The position numbers and the translations under genes were made by a program. Shown here piece by piece: positions 51,048 through 61,615 of a DNA stretch of 62,000 bases. The notes under the pieces are model-generated. The model was given only the letters and a program-made list of their open reading frames with translations. It did no database searches and was not told where the DNA came from. The first letter of the stretch is position 1. Each line of letters opens with the position of its first letter. The DNA is from Prorocentrum cordatum (taxonomy: Eukaryota > Sar > Dinophyceae > Prorocentrales > Prorocentraceae). The stretch lies in the NCBI GenBank assembly GCA_963575745.1, contig CAUYUJ010015027.1, forward strand, positions 357,796 through 419,795. Reading direction: 5' to 3'.

Positions 51048-51145
51048 AGGGTTTCTGGTTTTCGGGCCGTTCCGTAGATCTGGGTCGGGGAGATTCTTCG
51101 TGGCCGAGGCTCGCCGTGGCCAGAAGAGCCCCTTCGTTTCTTACC
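51048..51145. repeat. Dispersed repeat shared with 26168-26262
   Basis: Same blocks and orientation as the copy at 26168, followed by CTTCGTTTCTTACCC against CTTCATTCCTTATTC. Confidence 0.6.
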
Positions 51146-51250
51146 CAGCATTCATTATGGCAGCATGGTGACTGGATTTACCGCAACTGCCGATAAACCG
51201 TCGAGCGGCCGGCTAGTAATCCTTGTGTTCGTCCTTTTTCCTCCTTCCTT

Positions 51251-51291
51251 CCTCCTCCTCCTCCTCCTCCTCCTCCTCCTCCTCCTCCTCC
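51251..51291. repeat. (CCT)n trinucleotide repeat
   Basis: About 13 perfect CTC units. Confidence 0.95.
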
Positions 51292-51754
51292 CCATCCCCT
51301 CCTGCCCCTCGTACTGCTTGCTGCATTTTTGTGTGCCTCACGCCCGTTTCACTGACGCTTTGTGCTTAGGCTTTCCTTTGTGCCTGCGGTAATCCTGCGG
51401 GCCGCGCGCGATTGTCCAGATTGTGCCGCGCGGGTCCTTGGCGTGCCAAGCCAGTGCCAAACATGTTCCGAGGGCGTCAAACGCTACCGACCGTGTTTCC
51501 AATGCCGTCACAGGGGGGCTAGGTGGGGTGAGAGGGCGGCCGGGCGGTGGTGGCCGCACGACTCGGCCCAAACGTAGGTGCCCTGGCGAAGTGGCAGCGT
51601 GGCGTGGCTCCGCCCAGGCGATGGTCAGGGCCGTGCGGTGCACGAAGTCCGAGGCGGGGATTTATCCGTAACCACCTCCTGGCGGATCGACCTTCGGGGA
51701 CCTCGCCAGGCGGTGGATATGGATGTTTTCGGGCCCCAGTGGGGGACATCGATC

Positions 51755-51910
51755 TATACGTATATGTGTGTATATAAATACACTTATATATACATATGAA
51801 TACGCATACCTGATCTAGATGTATGTGTACACACATATAAGTGTATATGTAGATATGTCTGTATATATATATACATATATATATGTATGTATACATATCT
51901 GTATGTCGAC
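51755..51910. repeat. AT-rich TATATG/CATATA island
   Basis: Alternating purine-pyrimidine TA/TG repeats in otherwise GC-rich DNA. Confidence 0.85.
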
Positions 51911-52139
51911 GATGTATACACATGCGTACAAGACTGCACTGGTGCTTTGCGCCATGCACCTTGGTCCTGAATGTTTGACATGCAGGCAGGAGGGCAGGAG
52001 TGAAAAACTGGACATTTGACGATAACTCCTTGTTGCCCTTTACAGCACCGTCGTCCTAAGAGTTTCATGTATTACCTTGCCCTCATGTTCCCTTTTCCTC
52101 TCCTCCGTCTCGCCGTACCCTTCGAGTCTGTCCCCCTCC

Positions 52140-52720
52140 TTAGCTCTTTGTGCGGATGCTCCTCCTTGGAGAGCCTCTTGGGGGCCTCACGACAGCGTCC
52201 AGTGGTTACTTGGGGCCCTCCGGAGGCCTCCTGGTTTCTTTCTGGGAACTGGAGGCTTCCTTGGGCCACCCTGCTTCCAACCGCGGTCTCCCTGACCGAC
52301 GGGGTCACGATTTGGAATGCTTAGTGGGGCGTTTTGGGGCCTGTTTCGGCTGTCATGGGGATCTCTTCTGACAAAAAATGGGCCCTGCTGAGCCGTCTTA
52401 GGGCTCTTCTTGGACTGCCTGGAAGACCTGTTTGGTAGTTTTGGGACGATGTTCTGGCCTCCTGAGCGGTCTCGGACTCCCAGCAGACCGAAGACCAGAG
52501 CATTCCCAACATGATAGGACAACCATTGGATATAACTGTTTTTCTCGCGGTTCGAATTGCTCTTAGGTGGTCGTCTTCGGGCGTCTGGTGGATGTCTGGG
52601 GCCTCTTGGGGCTCTTGTGGGGCCGCGGATCCGTTCGACCGCCCTCCTGACCGATTTGGGTCCGATGCCAATGCCCGGCAGGGGCTTCCAGAAGCCCCGA
52701 AAAGCCCAGGTGACCTTCTG
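52140..52720. repeat. 11-bp-periodic dispersed repeat, copy D (diverged)
   Basis: CTTGGGGGCCTC, CTTGGGGCCCTCC, CTTGGGGCTCTTG and CCTGGGGCC units with long interruptions. Confidence 0.5.
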
Positions 52721-52825
52721 CAGGGACGTCCAGGGGGCCCCTGGGGCCACGGATCCAATTGGACCCGTTTTGGTGTGGGGGGAGATTTTCCCATTCCCTG
52801 GATTGCAAAAAGAAAGACCAGGGAA

Positions 52826-53003
52826 TGCTATATATGTATACATACATACATATATACATACATACACACATACATACAAGCACTTATACGCAAATACATT
52901 TACATATACAGTTACATGCACACATACATATACATATACATATACATACACTTTTACGTATACATATATATAATATGTGCAGAGACCTATACCTATACAT
53001 ATA
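52826..53003. repeat. (ACAT)n island
   Basis: ATACATACATA and ACATATAC repeats, AT-rich. Confidence 0.9.
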
Positions 53004-53167
53004 TCGGAGGGTGAGGGGCTGGAACGGGAGTGACCCCAACCGGGAAATTGGTTTCGGTTTCGGCACGTATCGTGCGTGTGGGCGAGGCGAAGTTGCTCGA
53101 GTGCCATCCTTAGCAGAGGCCATCTATTGCCAAAAGGGCCGCGCCCCGAGCGCAGGGCGTGTCCGGG

Positions 53168-53500
53168 CGGTTGTCCCGATGGTTGTCCCGATGGTTGTGG
53201 ATGTCCCGATGGTTGTCCCGATGGTTGTCCCTTTGGTTGGTAGATAGATAGATAGATAGATAGGTCGACTGATAGATGTGGTTATATGTTGTCCCGATGA
53301 TTGTCCCGATGGTTGTCCCGATGGTTGTCCCGATGGTTGTCCCGATGGTTGTCCCGATGGTTGTCCCGATTGTTGTCCCGATGGTTCTCCAAATGGTTCT
53401 CCCGATGGTTGTCCCGATGGTTCTACCGATAGTTGATAGATATATTGATTTATTGATAGATGTGGCTATAGGTTATATGTTGTCCCGATGATGAGAAAAC
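53168..53500. repeat. 12-bp minisatellite GGTTGTCCCGAT with GATA insertions
   Basis: About 15 units in two blocks, 53168-53240 and 53288-53440, separated by a (GATA)n stretch at 53242-53275. GATAGATGTGG...TTGTCCCGATGAT recurs at 53270 and 53456. Confidence 0.9.
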
Positions 53501-53642
53501 ACAGACATAGACCTACCTAGACTCTGCCTAGAAGGGTTCTTACTCGGTGTGCTTAAAGGGCCGGGCAGTGGAACGCGCCCCGGGCGGTTCCCCCAGTATT
53601 CGCCTCGCGGTTCCCCCAGTTGCGCCCCCTGGGTTCACCCAG

Positions 53643-54075
53643 TTTAGCTTAGCTAGGCTTAGCTTAGCTAAGCTTAGCTTAGTTTAGCTTAGCTTATCTC
53701 ATCTTAGCTTAGCTTAGTTTTGCCTAGCCTAGCTTAGCTTTGCTTTGCTTGGTTTAGCTTAGCTTAGCTTAGCTGAACTTCACCTAGCCTAGCTTAGCTT
53801 AGCTTAGCATAGCTTAGCTTACCTTGTCTTAGCGCAATGCAGCATAGCGCAGCGCAGCATTAGCACAGCATAGCATAGCACAGCATAGCCAAGCATAACA
53901 CAGCACAGCATAGCATAGCATAGCATAGCATCGCATAGCATCGCATAGCATAGCTCAGCGTATCATAGACCGCGCTACCGCTTTACAGCATAGCATAGCA
54001 TAGCTTAGCACAGCATAGCACAGCATAGCATAGCAGAGCATAACATAGCATAGAGCAGCATCGCATAGCACAGCA
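53643..54075. repeat. Pentanucleotide array changing from AGCTT to AGCAT
   Basis: 53643-53830 is (AGCTT)n with occasional variants; 53830-54075 is (AGCAT)n/(AGCAC)n. The 5-bp phase is kept through the change of unit. Confidence 0.9.
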
Positions 54076-54184
54076 TGGGAGGACGGCGTTTACCGCTCCT
54101 ACTAATGTTGTTTTCCTAGAGGTTCCAACTCCTAGGTCGGGTCGCACTGGGATAATGTATTGAGGAATAACTAGGTATAGAGAG

Positions 54185-54600
54185 AACGATATATATATAT
54201 ATAGGTCGATGGAGGGATAGAAAGACAGAGAGATCGAAAGGTATATGGGTATACAGGTGTGCGTGTACATATATATATATATATATATATCAAGCTTGCG
54301 GCTGATTGATTGATAGTCTGATAGACGGAGATACCAGTGTATTTTCATATATATATATACAGATATCTATAGAGAGAGATATATGGTTGCCCCAAATAGA
54401 TATCAACTAGATGGATAGGTCGATGGATCGATGGGTATACGTGCGCGACAATAATAACAAATAAGAAACCACCAAAGAACCTAGAGCCATCACAAATCGA
54501 CCGCCTCCCCCTTCCCCCCAACCTCCTTATCACCCGTAGGAGGGTCCTATCGGTACATATATAGACAGATAACTGAACACACACACACACACACGCGCTG
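54185..54600. repeat. TATA-rich islands and (CA)n
   Basis: TATATA runs near 54190, 54270 and 54350, and (CA)n at 54577-54594. No gene. Confidence 0.8.
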
Positions 54601-54775
54601 CCGAGGCCCAAGAGGAACGATCCCCCAGGCGGTGGTTATGGACAAACCTGAACGGACAAGAACGGGAAGCGCAGCTCTGCCCACAAAGCTTGGTCAGACA
54701 ACGTCGGGTTGAGAACGTCACGGGAACCGGGAACTCAGAAACGTACCGCAGACGATAAACGCAGATCCCATCGGA

Positions 54776-55930
54776 TTATTGTGTTGGTCTGCCGCGTTGT
54801 TCTGTCATGTTGGTCTGCCGTGCTGCTGTGGTCCGCCGCGCTGGTCTGCCGTGCTGCTGTTGTCTGTCGTGTTGGTCTGCCGTGCTCCCGTGGTCTACCG
54901 TGCTTTTCTGCCGGGCCCCTGTAATGTGCCGTGCTTGTCTCCGGTGCTGCCGTGGTCTGCTACGTGTGCGTGCTGCGTGCGTGTTGGGCGGGCAGGCGGG
55001 GTGGCGGGGAGTACAGTGTACATGCGGGTTGCGTGCTGGGCGGGCGGGTGCCTGTGGTCTGCCGTGCTCCTGTGGTCTGCCGTGCTCCTGTGTGGTATGC
55101 CGTGCTCTTGTGTGGTCTGCCGTGCTCCTGTAACGCGTTTTGCTGGGCTCCTGTGGTCTGCCGTGCTCCTGCATGTTCTGTCGTACTCCTGTGTGGTCTG
55201 CCGTGCTCCTGCCAATCGCCGTGCTGCTGTGGTCTGCCGTGCTCCTGTTGTCTACCGTGCTCTTGTATTCTGCCGTGCGCTGCAGTCCGCCATGCTCCTG
55301 TCTGGTCTGTCTGCCGTGCTCCAGTGGTCCGCCGTGCTCCTGAGTTGCCTGCCGTGCTCCTGTGCGGTCTACCGTGCTCCTGTGCTCCGCCGTGATCCTA
55401 CGGTCTGCCGTGTTCCTGTGCTCTGCCGTGCTCCTACGATCTGCAGCGTCCCTGCCGTGGTCTGCCGCGCTCCTGCGTGGTCTGCCGTGCTCCTGTGTAA
55501 TATGCCGTGCTCCTGCGTGGTCTGCCGTGCTTTTGTGTGGTCTGTCGTGCACCTATGACGTGCAGTGTTCGTGTGAAGTCTGCCGTGCTCCTGTGTGGTC
55601 TGCCGTGCGCGTGCGGTCTGCCGTGATCTTGTGTAATCTGTTGTGCTCCTGCCATGGTCGGCCGTGTTCCTGCGTGCCTTCTGCCGTGCTCTTGCGGGGT
55701 CTGCCGTGCGCCCGTGGTCTGCCGTGCTCCTATGACCTGCAATGCTCATGTGTGGTCTGATGAGCTCGTGCGGTCTACCGTGGTCCTGTGCTCTGTTATG
55801 CTCTTCTGTGGTTAGCCGTGCTCCTGCGTTGTCTGCCGTGTTCCTGTGTGGTCTGCAGTGCTCTTGTGTGCTCCGCCGTGTTCCTGTGTGATATGTTGTG
55901 ATCCTGTGTGGTTGGCCGTGTTCCTGTGTG
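54776..55930. repeat. 18-20 bp minisatellite, left block
   Basis: Dozens of units of GTGGTCTGCCGTGCTCCT, some with an extra GT. Because 18 is a multiple of three, long repeat-derived frames arise on both strands (e.g. HGRPQE repeats); none is a gene. The same repeat resumes at 59617, so the array is interrupted by the retrocopy at 55931-59616. Confidence 0.9.
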
Positions 55931-55948
55931 GTTAAAGTTAAAGTTAAA
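55931..55948 (-). repeat. Hexamer tail (TTTAAC)3 of the retrocopy
   Basis: (GTTAAA)3 on the plus strand, exactly at the junction with the minisatellite. It is a LINE-like short-repeat tail rather than poly(A). Confidence 0.75.
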
Positions 55949-56225
55949 GACGGGGCCTTCAAGGCAACGTGGTGGGCCAAAGGCCAAAGACACGCCAGCA
56001 CGGGGGGGGCGCCTAGGGCCGCCGCCCGCGGGGGCCCCGCAGGGCCACCCACCCGAGAAGGGCCACCTTGGGCCGCCTCACGGACATCGAGCGGGGCCGC
56101 CTTGGGCCACCGCTCCAAGGGAACTCGACTGCGACAGTACACAGGAGCCCCTCACAGCAGAGCGCGCCTCGCGTGCCTACACACCCAAGGGCAACACACG
56201 AGAGCGAACGATGCTTATTCCTTAC
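55949..56225 (-). other. Putative 3' UTR of the retrocopy
   Basis: Lies between the stop of the last minus-strand frame and the hexamer tail. GC-rich, no recognisable element. Confidence 0.5.
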
Positions 56226-59200
56226 TCACTCACTCGCGGACGGCGAGCTGCGGTGCGCCAGAAGGCGGCTGACCCTGCGGCTCACTTGCCTTCCGCTCGC
56301 CGTGCTGCTCGCGGCAGCAAGTCTCGCCGTCCCCACTGCCTGTTCAGCCGCGGGAGCCGCTGGGCCGCTGCTCGGGCTGCAGGCCGCGGCCGAGGCTCCG
56401 CATGTAGGCTCCGCCTCACTGCCGAGCCACTCCAGGTAGAGCTCCAGGTGTGTCGAGCCACGGCGCGCCAGGCGGCGGCGGACCCTGCGGCTCACCAGGC
56501 CGCCGCTTGGCGCTGCGTCCGCGGCTGCGAGCTCTTCCTCTGCGGCTTCGCCAGCTCCGAGGGCGCCCGCACTGGGGCCTGGCCGCTGCAGGGGCCGGCT
56601 GGCCGCCGACTCCTCGTCTCCTTGTGCTGCTGCGGGCGCCGCAGGGCCACTGCCCGAACTGCTGGCCGCGGCTACGGCTCCGCCTGAGGGCTCCGCCTCC
56701 ATGCCAAGCCACTCCAGGTAGCGCTCCTGGGCGAGCCCTGGCACTGGCCCCTGCGAGCGCAAGGCAGGGATGCCTTCTGCACTGACTCCCTGCTTGTCCG
56801 CTCGCGGCCTGCCACCAGGATGGAGCCCTCGCTCCCGCAGGCTGCGCTGGTTCCTGCCCGACTTGCACGTCAGGTGACTGGGCCCTGGGCACTGCGCCCT
56901 CAGGCGAGACTTGCCACATGCGCGGCTGCCCAGCACTCTGTAGGCGACACACCTGGTGCACGCTACGGTCTCCTGGGTGTCCTCGCCTTCGCCCGCGCAG
57001 GCGTGACCGAGCACGTACCCCAGGACGCTGACGGCGACAGCGGTGGCCGAAAGGGCGGCCGTGCCGCTCCCTGTCGAGCTGCTGCCCTCGAGGCGTGCCC
57101 GCGTGGCAGGGGCGCCGCCGCCGATGGCCTCTCGAGCCTGATGGGGCTTCGCAGCCGCCGCGGACTGCGCCTGGCCGATCCCGTCAGCAGGCGGGGGCCC
57201 TCCACTGCTCGGGGCCGAGCCGACTACGTACTGCTCGCTGTCGAGTCCGCCGACATCCTTGATGCGCAGCGCCTGGGGCCCGAGGAGCGCGGACTCGATC
57301 ACACCATCGGGGTCCGCTGCCTTGCGCCGCTCCGACTCGAGGTGCCAGCCGCGCTGCGCCAGGGGCTGCACGACTGCATCGGTGGGCGAGGCACAGCGCC
57401 TCCCTGCGGTGCCGCAGGCGCGCCTGGCGGCAGCCTCCCCCGAGCCCACAGCGCGCCTCCCGCGCGGCAGCCCGCCTGGCTGCAGCGGGTCCAACGTCGC
57501 TGTCATTGCCTCGAGGCGCTCAAGTACTCCAGCTTGGCCACCGAGATCGCTCCTCTCGCTGGTGCCGAACTCGAGGGCCCCGAACTCGTTCACCGCGCAG
57601 GCTGCTGTGGTAGCCGCCTCCACATCAGCCAGCCAATGCCCCTCATGCCACAAGTACCGAGTCCCGCGCGAAGGCTGCCAGTGCCGCTTCCAGTCAGCTG
57701 TGAGCCCCTGCCGCACTACCCCGAGGGCCAGGCTCATGGCGCGGGCGGGGGCCGACTCTCCATGGCGGCACTCGCTCCTGTACACCGCGCCGAAGGCCGT
57801 GCTGGCCGCCATGGGCCTCTCCGCCTGCCCCAGGGACTCGCGCAGGTCACTGTCGCCGACGCCGCGGATCCCCACCAAGGTGCTCACGACGACCTGAATC
57901 CACTGGCAAGCCGCCTCCTTGGGGGCGCACTGGTGGGGGCCCACCTCCCAGGCCCAGACGCGAGGCCCCACCCGCCAGCGAGAACACTCCACGCGGCCAG
58001 GCATCTGAAAGGCCCCTTCTTCGCGGGGTCGGCGAACGGCGGCCGCGTCGCCAGGGGGACAGGGCGGGCGAGCCCTCTGGGCCGCCCCAACTTGGGCAGC
58101 ACGACTGGCCCCATGTCGGAGTTGCCTTGCTCCCGCCAGGGCGCGCCCGCGGAGAGCTCGATGTCGCCGAAGGCTGCGAAGATGCTGAGGCTGGCCCCTT
58201 TGGGCCCCAGGGCGCAGCGCAAGCCCGCCGCCTCGGCGCGCCCGCCGCCAAGCTGGCGTGGCCCCGCAGCGCGGGCCTCACAGGGCCTGCCCCTGCGCTG
58301 GAGGGCCTCCTGCGCCCTCGCCTCCAGCAGCGCGGCCAGCGGGGCGAGCAGCCAAAGGGGCCAGGTCCGCCGCCTCGGCTGCCAGCTCCCGCTTGCAGGC
58401 CTGCGCCACCTGCGGCCATTCGCCGAGCGTGTTGCCGTACCGCTCGGCTTGGCCGCGCTCAGATGCGGCCTGGGGCAGCCGGGGGCCGCTGCTGCCTGCG
58501 AGGTTGCCGTCGTTGCCGTCGTCGCTGCTGATATCGCCCATGGGGCAGGACTCCGCCTGCGGCGCATGCGTGGGGGTCAGGGGGGGCCCAGCCAGCTGCG
58601 CTCGCACTGCCTCCATCTGGGCGCGGATGGCCGCCCAGGCGACCTCGAAGTTGCTGGAGGCCCAGGCCTCTGGCAGCTTGTCCAGCTGCGCGAGGGAGCC
58701 CCGGGACCTGGCTAGCTCCTGCCCACTCCGCTGCCCGCTGGCGCTCCCGCGCCTCCGCCTCCTCACGGGCAGCTTCCTCAAGGACCTGGAGCGCCCTGCT
58801 GGCCTCCTCCAGCGCGCCATCCCGCTCCGCCAGCTCCGCCTGGGCCTTCTGGAGCTGGGCCTCCGCGAGGTCGCGCGCCTCCTGCTTCTGCTCCATGTCC
58901 TGGCGGGCTGCGCGGAGCCGCTTCTCCGATTTGCTGATGGCGTTGGCTTCCTTGCGCAGCAGCGTCGACCTCGGCATGGAGGCGGCCTTCTGCTCAGCTG
59001 CTGCCTGCTGGGCCTTGGCCAGCTCAGCCCGCTTCGACTCCAGTTGGCTGGCCACGACGCTGGCGAAGCAGCCGTCGACGCCCTCGGGCGGCCCTGCCTG
59101 CAGCGCCTCCAGCTGCTCGACCGTCGCATGCAGCCTCTCGACCGCCGTGACTCCACCGCCACTGGGCGCCCCACTGGCTGCTGAAGCCGAGGTCTGCGAC

Positions 59201-59591
59201 TTGGCGGATGCTGCTCGCGAAGCCGCGCTGCGGGCTTGCCGCTGGGCTTTGCGCCCCCTCGGCTGGTCCACCCAGCCGTCCTGGTCGGCCTTGGGCTTCT
59301 CCGCCGCCGGCGTTACCCCCGCGGCCCAGGGCGGTGCCGCATGCCCACAGCTGAGGCAGGAGCTACGCCAGTCCCAGTTCCAACCTCCGCAGCTGCACAT
59401 CCAGTACGGCCTGCTGCGCTTGCCCCTGCTGCCGCCTCGCGAGGAGCGCGCCGTGGCCCCAGGCGCTCGGTCTGAGCGATTGCGCTTCTGCGCAGCGAAA
59501 GCAAGGAGAACAAACGAGTGCACTGGCCCAAAGCGAGGAGCCCCTCGCGCTCGGAACGCCGCGGACGACTCGCGGTCGTCGGGTGCTCCAT
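56226..59591 (-). pseudogene. Spliced-leader retrocopy: RanBP2-type zinc finger and coiled-coil protein, frameshifted
   Basis: The first ATG (59591) lies 3 nt after the spliced-leader relic, in strong context (GCCATGG). The frame holding the recognisable domain runs 59523-58735 in a different phase: YWMCSCGGWNWDWRSSCLSC is a W-x-C-x-C...C-x2-C zinc finger of the RanBP2 kind, followed by about 150 residues of Ala/Glu/Gln-rich coiled coil (ISKSEKRLRAARQDMEQKQE). Near 58735 the sequence continues in another frame (LDKLPEAWASSNFEVAWAAI). The last frame, 58004-56226, includes a Cys-rich block (CTRCVAYRVLG...CGKSR...CPG) and two tandem copies of a YLEWLG.EAEP...VSRRV unit. Zinc finger plus coiled coil is typical of ORF1-like proteins of dinoflagellate LINEs. 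Intronless, several frameshifts: a pseudogene. Longer open frames on the opposite strand are GC shadows. Confidence 0.6.
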
Positions 59592-59594
59592 GGC

Positions 59595-59616
59595 CTTGAG
59601 CCAGAATGGCTACGGC
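59595..59616 (-). other. Dinoflagellate spliced-leader relic
   Basis: On the minus strand the sequence reads G, then CCGTAGCCATTCTGG, then CTCAAG. The 22-nt dinoflagellate leader is known to be D-CCGTAGCCATTTTGG-CTCAAG, so 21 of 22 positions agree (one T to C). It marks the 5' end of a reverse-transcribed, trans-spliced message. Confidence 0.88.
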
Positions 59617-60030
59617 TCCTGCGTGGTCTGTCGCGCCCCTGCGTGGTCTGCCGTGCTCTTGTGGTCCGCCGTGTTCACATGGTCTACCGTGCTCCTGTGC
59701 GGTCTGCCGTGCTCCTGATTGGTTTGCCGTGTTCTTGTTTGGTCAGCCGTGCTCCTGCGTGGGCTGCCGTGCTCCTATGTAGTATGCCGTGCTCATGTGC
59801 GGTCTGCCGTGCTCCTGCGTGGTCTGCCGCGCTCTTGCGTGGTCTTCTGGGCCCCAATTGTATGCCGCGTTCCTGTGGTCTGCCGTGCGTTTGTGCTCTG
59901 CCGAGTTCCTGTTTAGTCTGCCGTGTTTTTGTGTGGTCTGCCGTTGTCCTGCGTGGTCTGCGGTGTTCCTGTGTGGTCTGCCGTGCTCCTGCGTGGTCTG
60001 CCGTGCGCCCGTGGCCTGCCGTGCACGTGC
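59617..60030. repeat. 18-20 bp minisatellite, right block
   Basis: The same unit as 54776-55930, starting directly at the 5' end of the spliced-leader relic. Confidence 0.9.
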
Positions 60031-60649
60031 GCGCATTCGGTGTCGAAAACAGCTCAGACGAGGCTGCATGTTTCGAGGGTGTCTGCAGCGAGAGCTTCCT
60101 TTCGGAAGACACGAAGATTCCGCAAGCAACTTCAACATATCATGTTCGCGAGGATTGTGTCGTTGGCGTCTATGGCCACAGACCCAGCTAGATGGGAAAC
60201 AAAGTGGAGGGGCCGATTGTGGCCCCATCCCTGGTTGGAGGGAGACCCTTGCTGAGCCTCCTACAAATCGCACTCTTGTGCGATTCCGCGATGGGCTCGC
60301 ACTTTTCGCCGAGCTTTGCAAGCCGCCCACATGGGGTGTAGAAGCAGCATCGCTGGCAAACATACGAACGACGCGTCGCTGCAGACAAGGAACACGCAGC
60401 GGTGGTCAAGCTTTCTCAGAGAGACGGGGCTGACCTTGAGGTGACGGGTGCACCTGCCCGGTGAGGGCTGCGTCTAGGTGCGCGAATCCCTGGGGCAGGG
60501 AATGCATTGCCAAAACATCCGATGGGGGTGGCCCACGAGTGTCCTCTCGTGGCCAGGGTCCTGCTCTCTGGCACCCTTCGGCCCCGGAGCCAGCTGGACC
60601 CCGTCGAGGTCGGTCCGCGGTCCGAGGGGCGCAACGCGAGCGGTCAGCT
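60031..60649. other. No supported gene
   Basis: Unique sequence between the minisatellite and the LINE fragment. The minus strand may contain decayed C-terminal LINE sequence, but no motif is convincing. Confidence 0.35.
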
Positions 60650-61615
60650 TCATTGCGTTTCGGGGGACTGCCACCAGGTGGGCGCCTCTCCTGCGGTCGT
60701 CCTCAGAACCGTCAGCGTGCAAGCTTGCCCCCAACGTGGCGGCCCCATCGGCCCAATCGTTTCCACTCCTCCTGGTGAGCTCATTAAAGTCCAGGGGGCG
60801 TCTAATTCCAGATGAACCCCAAGCCCGCTCGTGCCTGAGATCACTCCGACGGACAAGGAGTCAGCTTGTAAAAGAAGGTCTTCGTACATACGCCGGTACG
60901 AGTATCGCCGGGGCCTAGACAGGGACTTCAACTTCATGGCATTCCGACAGTCACTTTTGAACCGCACGAGGTGGGGCGGGAAGTAAGTTGCCGCGCAAGT
61001 TGGGGCATCGAGCTCAGCAGCGCGGCAAGTTTGGGGGCGGCTGGGGGAGAGGAGGCCGCGCTGGAGGGCCCTGAGCTTCCCGTCAGGCGAGAGCTTGGCC
61101 GTTCCCCACCCCGACCTCCAGAGCGCCTTGGTCGGAGACTTCTGACACGAGCCGCCCAGAAAGAGATCTCCCACCAGCTCCTCACCCTCGCCCGCGCGCA
61201 TGGCGAAGCCATTGGATGCGTTGCAAGACAAGGCTGGCCCAGCAGCCTCGCCCTCGCCCGCGCGCACGGCGAAGCCATTGGATACGTTGCAAGAGGAGGC
61301 TGGCCCAGCAGCCTCAAGAATCCCAGCAACGCGAGAGGCGATAGCATCGTCCTGTCCGACGGGTCTGGGCCGCCAGTCACCAGGGTGAGGGAAGAGACCT
61401 GTCTCGAGCTGAAACCATTCAATGTTCGTAAGGTATGGCTGTTTGGCGCGCTCCAAAATAAACTTTGACTGAGACGAGCTCGGCGTGCAAATACTCGCAG
61501 GACTTGTAAACCCACAGGCGGTGAAATGCCGTGCCGCTTGTTTCTCCGCATCCAGCGCGCACGTCCTCGATCTGATATCCTGCGGCAAGCGCGCGAGACA
61601 TCGGCTGGGTGCCAT
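60650..61615 (-). pseudogene. LINE RNase H domain, decayed
   Basis: The minus-strand frame reads GDLFLGGSCQKSPTKALWRS, then GTAKLSPDGKLRALQRG, PQTCRAAEL and FKSDCRNAMKL. This follows the RNase HI pattern of dinoflagellate LINEs: (D)GS...P, GW..., DG+L, PQT.QAAE and SDC.N. The first catalytic Asp, expected just before GS, is Gly (GGC where GAC is expected, near 61153). The Glu in AAE and the Asp in SDC remain. Upstream at 61186-61316 a 66-bp tandem duplication inserts an extra SNGFA.RAGEGE unit. The downstream part (after 60930) has lost the family pattern. It follows the zinc-finger fragment at 61419-61841 in normal LINE order. Confidence 0.6.
61186..61316. repeat. 66-bp tandem duplication
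   Basis: Two near-identical units (ATTGGATRCGTTGCAAGA ... CTGGCCCAGCAGCCTC). In phase with the LINE frame, so it lengthens the protein by 22 residues. Confidence 0.85.

Noticed and set aside
54776-56142. Long frames on both strands with HGRPQE-like or CRAPVV-like repeats
   Set aside because: Products of the 18-bp minisatellite.
56820-58715. 631-codon plus-strand frame
   Set aside because: Antisense to the retrocopy, whose strand is fixed by the spliced-leader relic and the zinc finger; high GC keeps the opposite strand open.
58258-59184. 308-codon plus-strand frame
   Set aside because: Antisense of the coiled-coil region; Leu/Arg-rich shadow.
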